Source: Aquiluna sp.
Lineage (GTDB): Bacteria > Actinomycetota > Actinomycetes > Actinomycetales > Microbacteriaceae
DNA: 5,836 nt
Direction: 5' to 3'
Assembly (NCBI GenBank): GCA_016780945.1
Contig: JADHKY010000070.1
Coordinates: 1-5,836 of the forward strand
Positions 1-5,397 of this stretch are shown piece after piece. The position numbers and the translations under genes are program-made. Under the pieces are notes generated by a model, which was given only the letters and a program-made list of their open reading frames with translations, was not told the DNA's origin and made no database searches. Numbering within the stretch: the first letter of the stretch is position 1; each line of letters begins with the position of its first letter.

Positions 1-1157
1 ACCCAGGGCTTTTTTCGAATTGACCCGAGCGCAACAATCGACACCTCGCCGGGATTCAGGATTGGCGTGCCGGTGTCTACTCCGAAGACGCCAATGTTGG
101 TAATCGTTATCGTTCCCTCGGCCATCTCCTCGGGAGTGGTCTTGCCGTCTCTGGCGGTGGCGGCGAGCTGCTCGATGGCCTGAGCCAGCTCGAGCATGTT
201 CATTGAGTCAGCGTCCTTGATGTTTGGAACTATCAGGCCCCTGGGTGTGGCGGCTGCGATGCCGAGATTCACAAAGTTGTGAACGATGATCTCTTTGTCA
301 GTCCAGGTCGAATTCACCATTGGATTTCTGCGAACAGCCCAGATCATCGCCTTGGCCATAATCAAAAGTGGCGTGACCTTGATGCCGGCAAAGTCAACCG
401 AAGACTTCAGCCGCTTTACATACTCCATGGTTCTGGTGGCATCGACATCTACAAAGATGCTGACGTGTGGGGCGGTAAATGCGCTCTTGACCATCGCGGT
501 GGCAATTGCCTTGCGCACACCCTTGACCGGTATGCGCTCCTCGCGCTCGCTCGGCTGCTGAGGGGTTGTCAGGTTCTTGAAGACCGAGGCCTGAGATGCA
601 GACCCAACAACATCTTCGCGGGTAATCTCGCCGTGCATGCCGGTGCCGGTCACATTCGCCAGATCAACGCCCAAATCCTTGGCAAGCTTGCGAATAGGTG
701 GCTTTGCCATAACAGCTTCTGACGCCGCTGCCGCCTTGACCATGGAAACCGGTATTGCGGTTGAAATCGGGGCGGTATTGACAGCGCGCTTTCTCCGGGA
801 CTTCACGTCCCCGGAGTCTCCGTAGCCCACGAGGTTGGGAAGCTTGTATTCGGCTCCGGTGTCGCCCTCTGGCTCGTTGGCTGGAGCATCCGGCTCCGAT
901 AGCAGTGGCGCATTGCCCTGAACCACCACCGAGATTATTGGGGTTCCAACCTCTACCGTGTCGCCCTCTGCCACCAGCAGCTCCGAGACCTCACCCTCAA
1001 AAGGGCATGGCAGCTCAACCACAGACTTAGCGGTCTCAATTTCACAGATTGTTTGGTTGACTGCGACCTTGTCGCCGGGAGAAACGCGCCAGGAGACGAT
1101 CTCGGCCTCGGTGAGGCCTTCCCCGACATCGGGAAGTGGGAACTTAGCAATGCTCAT
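1..1157 (-). CDS. bkdC: Branched-chain 2-oxoacid dehydrogenase E2 (dihydrolipoamide acyltransferase), 3' end cut by window
   Basis: This is the E2 core of a 2-oxoacid dehydrogenase complex. It takes the acyl group from E1 on a swinging lipoyl arm and passes it to CoA in the cytoplasm. From ATG 1157 I read 385 uninterrupted codons to the left edge. Residues 1-80 are a lipoyl domain (FPLPDVGEGLTEAEIVSW) with the lipoylated Lys44 in EIETAKSVVELPCPF. A linker with LVGYG (109-113) and a basic RRKR (121-124) follows. Residues 152-187 are the peripheral-subunit-binding domain (PIRKLAKDLGVDL, GTGMHGEITREDV). From about 207 on comes the acyltransferase domain (RKAIATAMVKS, TNIGVFGVDTGTPILNPGE). The catalytic HxxxDG motif lies beyond the window, so activity cannot be judged. 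ETAKS in place of the usual ETDKA, together with LVGYG, resembles my recollection of mycobacterial BkdC, so a branched-chain substrate is preferred. It is the last visible gene of the E1-alpha/E1-beta/E2 operon. A pdhC-type annotation is the alternative. Confidence 0.95.
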   Translation of the reverse strand, partial: MSIAKFPLPDVGEGLTEAEIVSWRVSPGDKVAVNQTICEIETAKSVVELPCPFEGEVSELLVAEGDTVEVGTPIISVVVQGNAPLLSEPDAPANEPEGDTGAEYKLPNLVGYGDSGDVKSRRKRAVNTAPISTAIPVSMVKAAAASEAVMAKPPIRKLAKDLGVDLANVTGTGMHGEITREDVVGSASQASVFKNLTTPQQPSEREERIPVKGVRKAIATAMVKSAFTAPHVSIFVDVDATRTMEYVKRLKSSVDFAGIKVTPLLIMAKAMIWAVRRNPMVNSTWTDKEIIVHNFVNLGIAAATPRGLIVPNIKDADSMNMLELAQAIEQLAATARDGKTTPEEMAEGTITITNIGVFGVDTGTPILNPGEVSIVALGSIRKKPW

Positions 1158-1162
1158 GATCT

Positions 1163-1168
1163 CTCCCT
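1163..1168 (-). promoter_or_regulatory. Ribosome binding site of bkdC
   Basis: On the minus strand AGGGAG lies 5 nt before ATG 1157 and overlaps the TAG stop of the E1-beta gene (1167-1169). This fixes the bkdC start and suggests that E2 translation is coupled to E1-beta within one message. Confidence 0.7.
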
Positions 1169-2150
1169 AGTAAGCCAAAACCCTATCAACGGCCTCGAGG
1201 ATGCGGTCTGCATCCGGGAGGTACTCCTCCTCGAGCTTGGCAGGGGGGTAGGGGGTGTCAAAACCGCCAACCCGAATCACCGGTGCCTCAAGGTAGTAGT
1301 AGGCCTGCTCCGCGATGCGGGCGGCAATCTCAGAACCAAGGCTCACATTGTTAGGAGCCTCCTGGGCGATAACTACCCTCGAGGTCTTCTGCACCGAAGC
1401 CAGCAGGGTTGGGTAATCAACCGGAGACAGTGAGCGCAGGTCGATGACCTCGATGCTGATTCCCTCTTCGGCTCCCAGCTCAGCTGCTTGCAGGGCAATT
1501 GCGACCATGGGGCCATGAGCGATGAGAGTGAGGTCGGTTCCCTCTCGCAGCATCCTGGCAGAGTGCAGGGGTAGCGGCGCGGTGTCTAGGTTTACCGGGC
1601 CCTTTTGCCAGTAGCGACGTTTGGGCTCTAGGAAAATGACTGGGTCTGGCGATTCAATAGCCTGCTGAATCATCCAGTAGGCATCGTTGGGGTTCGATGG
1701 TGATACCACCCGAAGACCTGGGGTGTGAGCGAAGTAGGCCTCTGGGCTCTCCGAGTGGTGTTCGACAGCGCCAATGCCACCACCAACAGGGATGCGAATA
1801 ACCACAGGCATCTGCTGGAAACCCTCTGAGCGATATGTCAACCGCGCCAGCTGGGTGGTGATTTGGTTGAAGGCCGGAAAAACAAAGCCGTCAAACTGGA
1901 TCTCGGCAACCGAGCGATAGCCGCGCATCGCAAGACCAATTGCGGTTCCCACAATTCCCGACTCAGCGATAGGGGAGTTGAAGATTCGGCTGTCGCCAAA
2001 CTCGTCAAGCAGGCCCTCGGTAACCCGGAAGACTCCGCCCAGCCTCGCTACGTCCTCGCCAAAAACCAGGACTTTTTCATCGCGCTGCATGGCCTTTCTA
2101 AGCCCGGCATTGAGGGCCTTGGCGATGGCCATCTCCTGATAGTTACTCAT
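1167..2150 (-). CDS. bkdB: Branched-chain 2-oxoacid dehydrogenase E1 component, beta subunit
   Basis: This is the beta subunit of the thiamine-diphosphate-dependent alpha2beta2 E1, which decarboxylates 2-oxoacids and acylates the E2 lipoyl arm. It has 327 aa from ATG 2150, normal for the family. The N-terminal half carries VLVFGEDVARLGGVF and PIAESG; Glu63 is the expected ThDP-activating glutamate. HHSESPEAYFAH (131-142) and IFLEPK (172-177) match branched-chain E1-beta such as human BCKDHB much better than PDHB. The C-terminal half is a transketolase C-like domain (LREGTDLTLIAHGPMVAIAL, GGFDTPYP). The start is uncertain. ATG 2150 overlaps the E1-alpha stop as ATGAGTAA. GTG 2156, two codons earlier, has GAGGA (2165-2169) at an ideal 8 nt. 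ATG 2171 has no Shine-Dalgarno sequence and is less likely. Stop-to-start distance to bkdC is 9 nt. Confidence 0.95.
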   Translation of the reverse strand: MSNYQEMAIAKALNAGLRKAMQRDEKVLVFGEDVARLGGVFRVTEGLLDEFGDSRIFNSPIAESGIVGTAIGLAMRGYRSVAEIQFDGFVFPAFNQITTQLARLTYRSEGFQQMPVVIRIPVGGGIGAVEHHSESPEAYFAHTPGLRVVSPSNPNDAYWMIQQAIESPDPVIFLEPKRRYWQKGPVNLDTAPLPLHSARMLREGTDLTLIAHGPMVAIALQAAELGAEEGISIEVIDLRSLSPVDYPTLLASVQKTSRVVIAQEAPNNVSLGSEIAARIAEQAYYYLEAPVIRVGGFDTPYPPAKLEEEYLPDADRILEAVDRVLAY

Positions 2151-3258
2151 GGTCACCCATTTGATCCTCATAGGCGCGGAGCCAGGCTCTTTGGGAGTTT
2201 ATCTCTGGGTGGTCGTCCGAATAGACATTGTCAAAAATGCTCTCAAGCGGCGGCTTTTGAAGGGCAAAGGTTTGCTCTCTGATGTCCTTGGCGAGCTCGT
2301 CACCGGCAACCGCAACCTCTTCGAAGAAGTCCTCTTCGACTCCCTGACGCCTTAGAAACACCTCAAACCTTGCAATCGGGTCGCGCTGGCGCCAGTATTC
2401 GACCTCTTCCTCATCCCGATACTTTGTGGGGTCGTCACTGGTGGTGTGGGCACCGATGCGATAGGTCAGCGCCTCAAGTAGGTAGGGGCCTTTGCCTTCC
2501 CTTGCCTCGTCCATGTGAATCTTGGTTGCTGCGTAGCAGGCAAGCACGTCGTTACCATCCACGCGCAGGCCTGGGACACCAAACCCCTCACCCCTGCGAT
2601 AGAGCGGGACCTTGGTCTGGGAGGCGATATTTGACGAAATCGCCCACTGATTGTTTTGGATGAAAAAGACAATTGGAGCCTCGTTTACCGCGGCAAACAG
2701 CAAAGACTCTGAAACATCGCCCTCCGCGGTCGCACCATCACCGAAGTAGGAGATAACCGCCAGGTCGTTTTCAAGATCGCCGGTTCCCACCCTGCCATCA
2801 AGCTTTACTCCCATTGCATAGCCAACGGCATGCAGCACCTGAGAACCGAGCACGATTGCGTAAAGGTGGAAGCGAGTTTCCTCTGGGTTCCAACCTCCGT
2901 GGTTTACCCCACGCATCATCTTGAGTATGGACATCAGCTCAACGCCGTGCGTGATGGCAACTCCGTGCTCTCGATAGCTTGGAAAGATGTGGTCGTTCTT
3001 ACCAACCGCATAACCGGAGCCAATTTGGGCGGCCTCCTGGCCTATTGCCGGCACCCAGAGCCCCAGTTGCCCTTGACGCTGGAGAGCAATTGCCTCCTGA
3101 TCAAAACGCCGAATCCGGGCCATGTCTCTATAGAAAGTCTTGAGCTGATCCTCGCCAAGGGCATCAATCACCTCGCCGTAGCGGGCGTATTCCTTCTCGA
3201 CCCCATAGCTGCCGTCAGGCGCTAATAGCTGCAGCATTGGTTCGGTTGCGGGGGTCAC
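2143..3258 (-). CDS. bkdA: Branched-chain 2-oxoacid dehydrogenase E1 component, alpha subunit
   Basis: This is the alpha subunit of the E1 decarboxylase and carries the ThDP-binding site. It has 371 aa, a usual bacterial length. Visible features: YREHG (95-99), which in the family lines the active site; the ThDP/Mg motif from GDG (173-175) to NN (202-203); LRVDGNDV (231-238); and YRIGAHTTSDDPTKYR with His271. The last is the phosphorylation-loop region, and its TSDDP form is that of branched-chain E1-alpha (human BCKDHA has HSTSDDS), not the MSDPG form of pyruvate E1-alpha. The start is GTG 3258. The next in-frame ATG (3237) has no Shine-Dalgarno sequence, and upstream of the GTG there is only a weak AGG but a -10-like TAAATT 7 nt away, so a leaderless message is plausible. 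It is first in the operon and its stop overlaps bkdB. Eukaryotic-style kinase control is not implied. Confidence 0.95.
   Translation of the reverse strand: MTPATEPMLQLLAPDGSYGVEKEYARYGEVIDALGEDQLKTFYRDMARIRRFDQEAIALQRQGQLGLWVPAIGQEAAQIGSGYAVGKNDHIFPSYREHGVAITHGVELMSILKMMRGVNHGGWNPEETRFHLYAIVLGSQVLHAVGYAMGVKLDGRVGTGDLENDLAVISYFGDGATAEGDVSESLLFAAVNEAPIVFFIQNNQWAISSNIASQTKVPLYRRGEGFGVPGLRVDGNDVLACYAATKIHMDEAREGKGPYLLEALTYRIGAHTTSDDPTKYRDEEEVEYWRQRDPIARFEVFLRRQGVEEDFFEEVAVAGDELAKDIREQTFALQKPPLESIFDNVYSDDHPEINSQRAWLRAYEDQMGDHE
2165..2169 (-). promoter_or_regulatory. Ribosome binding site candidate for bkdB, inside the bkdA 3' end
   Basis: GAGGA on the minus strand sits 8 nt before GTG 2156 and 14 nt before ATG 2150. 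Spacing favours GTG 2156 as the real start, whereas the ATGAGTAA overlap with the bkdA stop favours ATG 2150 by termination-reinitiation. The two choices differ by only two residues. Confidence 0.4.
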
Positions 3259-3264
3259 GTGACC
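3253..3264. promoter_or_regulatory. Perfect 12-bp palindrome over the bkdA start codon (possible operator)
   Basis: GGTCACGTGACC is a perfect inverted repeat. The bkdA GTG starts at 3258, in its centre, and its right edge touches the -10-like element. A protein bound here would block both start-proximal transcription and the divergent gene's upstream region. The arrangement is seen directly; an operator role is inference. Lrp/AsnC-type BkdR regulators control bkd genes in some bacteria, but I do not recognise this as their site. Confidence 0.4.
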
Positions 3265-3270
3265 TAATTT
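3265..3270 (+). promoter_or_regulatory. Putative -10 element of the membrane-protein gene
   Basis: TAATTT on the plus strand overlaps the minus-strand hexamer TAAATT by five bases. It would start transcription near 3277 and leave a leader of about 20 nt holding GAGAG (3283-3287), 9 nt before ATG 3297, as a Shine-Dalgarno sequence. GAGAAT (3285-3290), 6 nt before the ATG, is a competing -10 for a leaderless message. Confidence 0.3.
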
Positions 3271-3271
3271 A
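3266..3271 (-). promoter_or_regulatory. Putative -10 element of the bkdABC operon
   Basis: TAAATT on the minus strand ends 7 nt before GTG 3258. That spacing would put the transcription start on or next to the start codon, giving a leaderless mRNA, which is common in actinobacteria. No convincing -35 hexamer is visible 16-18 nt further upstream. Confidence 0.4.
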
Positions 3272-3296
3272 GCGACCCTACTGAGAGAATGGCCCT

Positions 3297-3722
3297 ATGT
3301 TGCGCTTTCTCGTCTCCACCATTGTCAATGCCGTAGGGCTCTTTGTTGCCACCTCGCTGGTGCCACAGGTCAACATCACTCCCTATGGGGGAGATGGTGT
3401 TTGGGAGACCATCGCATCGTTTTTGCTGATTGGTGCGATGTTCGGAATCGTGAACGCAGTGATTGCGCCGGTCATAAAGGTCCTGGCCTTCCCCCTCTAC
3501 ATCATCACCTTTGGCCTGATTGCCTTTGTTATTAATGGTGCGATGCTGCTTCTTGTTGCATGGCTCAGCGGCCTAATTGGCTCTGAGATCCTCACTATCG
3601 AGGGCTTCACCTCCGAAGGGTTAACGATTGACAGCCTTGGCTGGGCAATTCTGGCGGCCATCGTGATGAGCATCGCGAGCTTCCTCACCCGCTCCGTCCT
3701 TAGAATTCTCAAAATCAAGTAG
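3297..3722 (+). CDS. Four-helix membrane protein, phage_holin_4_2 / YvlD (DUF360) family
   Basis: This is a 141-aa integral membrane protein of unknown biochemical role. Four hydrophobic segments are visible at about 4-22, 39-57, 66-90 and 115-130, with a short basic C-terminus (RSVLRILKIK). The pattern NAVIAPVIKVLAFPLYIITFGLIAFVINGAMLLL (53-86) is typical of the phage_holin_4_2/YvlD family. Despite the family name these are usually chromosomal housekeeping-type membrane proteins, and no endolysin or other phage gene is nearby. The start ATG 3297 is preceded by GAGAG 9 nt away and gives the expected short N-terminus before helix 1. It is divergent from bkdA across 38 bp and runs in the same direction as purB, so it may be co-transcribed with purB. 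Family assignment is good; function is not known. Confidence 0.85.
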   Translation: MLRFLVSTIVNAVGLFVATSLVPQVNITPYGGDGVWETIASFLLIGAMFGIVNAVIAPVIKVLAFPLYIITFGLIAFVINGAMLLLVAWLSGLIGSEILTIEGFTSEGLTIDSLGWAILAAIVMSIASFLTRSVLRILKIK

Positions 3723-3778
3723 CAACGGCAAAAAGCCAACTCTTTACCCAGCAGCGAGGCATCTAACCTCCGATGGGG

Positions 3779-3784
3779 CAAAAT
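3779..3784 (+). promoter_or_regulatory. Possible -10 element for purB
   Basis: CAAAAT lies 6 nt before GTG 3791, which would give a leaderless purB message. It keeps the conserved A2 and T6 of a -10 box. TAACCT (3764-3769), with TTTACC at 3743-3748 as a short-spaced -35, is an alternative giving a leader of about 15 nt. Both are weak. The 3723-3790 gap holds nothing else that I can support. Confidence 0.25.
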
Positions 3785-3790
3785 GGGCAC

Positions 3791-5179
3791 GTGAGCAAAC
3801 TCTCGAGCCAACCGCTAAGCCCCCTAGATGGTCGCTACCGCTCTCAGGTTGGCGACCTTGGCCTCTACCTCAGTGAGGCAGGTCTCAATCGAGCAAGAAT
3901 CCAGGTTGAAATTGAATGGCTAATCTGGCTCGTCGAAAAAGACCTGCTCGGTGGCGGTGCGTCGCTGAGCGAGAAAGAGGTCGCCGGGCTACGCGCGGTC
4001 TACGAAGACTTCTCCGACTCAGACGTAAAAGCACTAGGCGAAATAGAGGCCACCACCCGCCACGACGTCAAGGCCGTCGAGTACTTCATTCGCAACAAGC
4101 TCGAGGCGATGGGAAGAGCTGACCTAAACGAGCTGGTTCACTTTGCCTGCACCTCCGAAGACATCAACAACCTCGCCTACGCGCTCACTATCCGAGACGC
4201 TCTGGAGAAGGTCTGGCTTCCTTCGGTGAAGGTGCTACTCGAAAAATTGCGCGGGCTCTCGCAAGAGACTGCAGCTACGCCGATGCTCTCTCGCACCCAC
4301 GGCCAGCCGGCCACCCCAACCACCTTGGGCAAGGAGCTGGCCGTCTTCGTATTCAGGCTTCAGCGCCAGCTCTCTCGGATTGATGGCCAGGCTTTCCTCG
4401 GAAAGTTCTCAGGTGCCACTGGCACCTACGCTGCCCACCTAGTTGCCGCACCAGATGTTGATTGGCCAGAGCAATCGAAGGGTTTTGTCGAGTCACTTGG
4501 GCTCACCCACAACCCCCTAACCACGCAGATTGAATCCCACGACTGGCAGGCAGAGCTCTACCAAAAGATGGGACACGTCAATCGCATTCTCCATAATTTC
4601 GCAACCGACATCTGGACCTACATCTCAATCAACTACTTCAAGCAGATACCTGTGAAGGGCGCCACTGGATCGTCAACCATGCCCCACAAAATCAACCCCA
4701 TCAGGTTTGAAAATGCGGAGGCGAACCTAGAGCTGTCGCTCGCAATCTTGGACTCTCTCGCCTCCACGCTCGTGACTTCGAGACTGCAGCGCGACCTAAC
4801 CGACTCGAGCGCTCAGAGAAACATCGGGGTCGGCTTCGGGCACTCGTTGCTTGCAATCGACAACCTGACCAAGGGTCTCGATGAGCTCGCTGTCAATGAG
4901 GCCTCCTTGCTAACCGACCTACTAGAGAACTGGGAAGTCCTGGGAGAAGCAATTCAGAGCGCCATTAGAGCAGATGTCGCAAGGGGTGAAAGCGAGATCA
5001 AAGACCCTTACGCGCTTCTCAAGGACCTGACCAGGGGCAAGCGAATTACCGACGAAGACCTGAAGGCCTTTGTTGATGGGCTCGATATTTCCGAAGCTAC
5101 CAAGGAGCGCTTGTTGGTTCTAAAGCCGCAGACCTACCTTGGCCTTGCAGCAGAGCTTGCAAAGCTAGTAGCTAACTAG
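3791..5179 (+). CDS. purB: Adenylosuccinate lyase
   Basis: This enzyme removes fumarate in two purine steps, SAICAR to AICAR and adenylosuccinate to AMP, as a cytoplasmic homotetramer of the fumarase/aspartase superfamily. From GTG 3791 it has 462 aa, close to the 456 of E. coli PurB, and key residues fall at nearly the same numbers. The N-terminus has QPLSPLDGRYR. RHDVKAVEYF holds one active-site histidine region. SRTHGQPATPTTLGKE (167 on) has His170 as the catalytic acid/base candidate. GSSTMPHKINP is the superfamily signature, with Ser295 as the catalytic base. An in-frame ATG at 3773 would add six residues (MGQNGH), but it has no Shine-Dalgarno sequence and lies beyond the family N-terminus, so GTG is preferred. 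This is the E. coli-like subtype, unlike the shorter-headed form I recall in Mycobacterium. Its stop overlaps the convergent downstream gene. Confidence 0.97.
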   Translation: MSKLSSQPLSPLDGRYRSQVGDLGLYLSEAGLNRARIQVEIEWLIWLVEKDLLGGGASLSEKEVAGLRAVYEDFSDSDVKALGEIEATTRHDVKAVEYFIRNKLEAMGRADLNELVHFACTSEDINNLAYALTIRDALEKVWLPSVKVLLEKLRGLSQETAATPMLSRTHGQPATPTTLGKELAVFVFRLQRQLSRIDGQAFLGKFSGATGTYAAHLVAAPDVDWPEQSKGFVESLGLTHNPLTTQIESHDWQAELYQKMGHVNRILHNFATDIWTYISINYFKQIPVKGATGSSTMPHKINPIRFENAEANLELSLAILDSLASTLVTSRLQRDLTDSSAQRNIGVGFGHSLLAIDNLTKGLDELAVNEASLLTDLLENWEVLGEAIQSAIRADVARGESEIKDPYALLKDLTRGKRITDEDLKAFVDGLDISEATKERLLVLKPQTYLGLAAELAKLVAN

Positions 5180-5388
5180 CGCAGCCTCGGGGTATTTGGA
5201 TCCTGCTCGTCTTCTTTGAAGCTCAAATCGAGTGTGGCAATAATGACAATCGAAACGATAAACGTTGCCAGGACGGAAATGATTGTTGGGTCGGTCTGGC
5301 GGGTCCCAAAGGCCACAATGATGCCGACAAATATGGAGGCTACGGTCGATAGACCCAGATAGGTCTTCAAGTTTGCAAATCGCCTCAC
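5176..5388 (-). CDS. Small two-helix membrane protein, unknown function
   Basis: This is a 70-aa protein that I do not recognise. It has a basic N-terminus (MRRFANLK), hydrophobic segments at about 10-28 (LGLSTVASIFVGIIVAFG) and 35-53 (TIISVLATFIVSIVIIATL), and a polar acidic tail (KEDEQDPNTPRLR). The charge pattern suggests that both ends are cytoplasmic. The start is GTG 5388. The only Shine-Dalgarno candidate is AGG at 5397-5399, overlapping the stop of the upstream gene and 8 nt away. The 9-nt gap implies co-transcription and coupled translation with the upstream membrane gene. Its TAG stop shares CTAG (5176-5179) with the purB stop. That it is a real gene is supported by tight packing and clean helices, not by homology. 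Confidence 0.7.
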   Translation of the reverse strand: MRRFANLKTYLGLSTVASIFVGIIVAFGTRQTDPTIISVLATFIVSIVIIATLDLSFKEDEQDPNTPRLR

Positions 5389-5397
5389 GCCAAAAGC

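Noticed and set aside
279..825. Plus-strand frames of up to 147 aa in the first 800 bases
   Set aside because: They lie antisense to the E2 coding frame, which is continuous and homologous throughout; their translations show no recognisable domain.
1863..2282. Plus-strand 139-aa frame
   Set aside because: Antisense shadow crossing the bkdB/bkdA junction, with no ribosome binding site or family likeness.
3297..3722. A phage origin suggested by the 'phage holin' family name
   Set aside because: The family is widespread on bacterial chromosomes, and the neighbours are metabolic genes with no phage signature.
3727..3737. GGC-AAAAA-GCC hairpin after the DUF360 gene as a terminator
   Set aside because: Only a 3-bp stem and no T-run follows on the plus strand; too weak to call.
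3773..3790. ATG 3773 as the purB start
   Set aside because: No Shine-Dalgarno sequence, adds MGQNGH beyond the family N-terminus, and would lie almost on top of the TAACCT -10 candidate.
3497..3811. Minus-strand 104-aa frame
   Set aside because: Antisense to the DUF360 gene and the purB start; composition reflects the reverse of membrane-helix codons.
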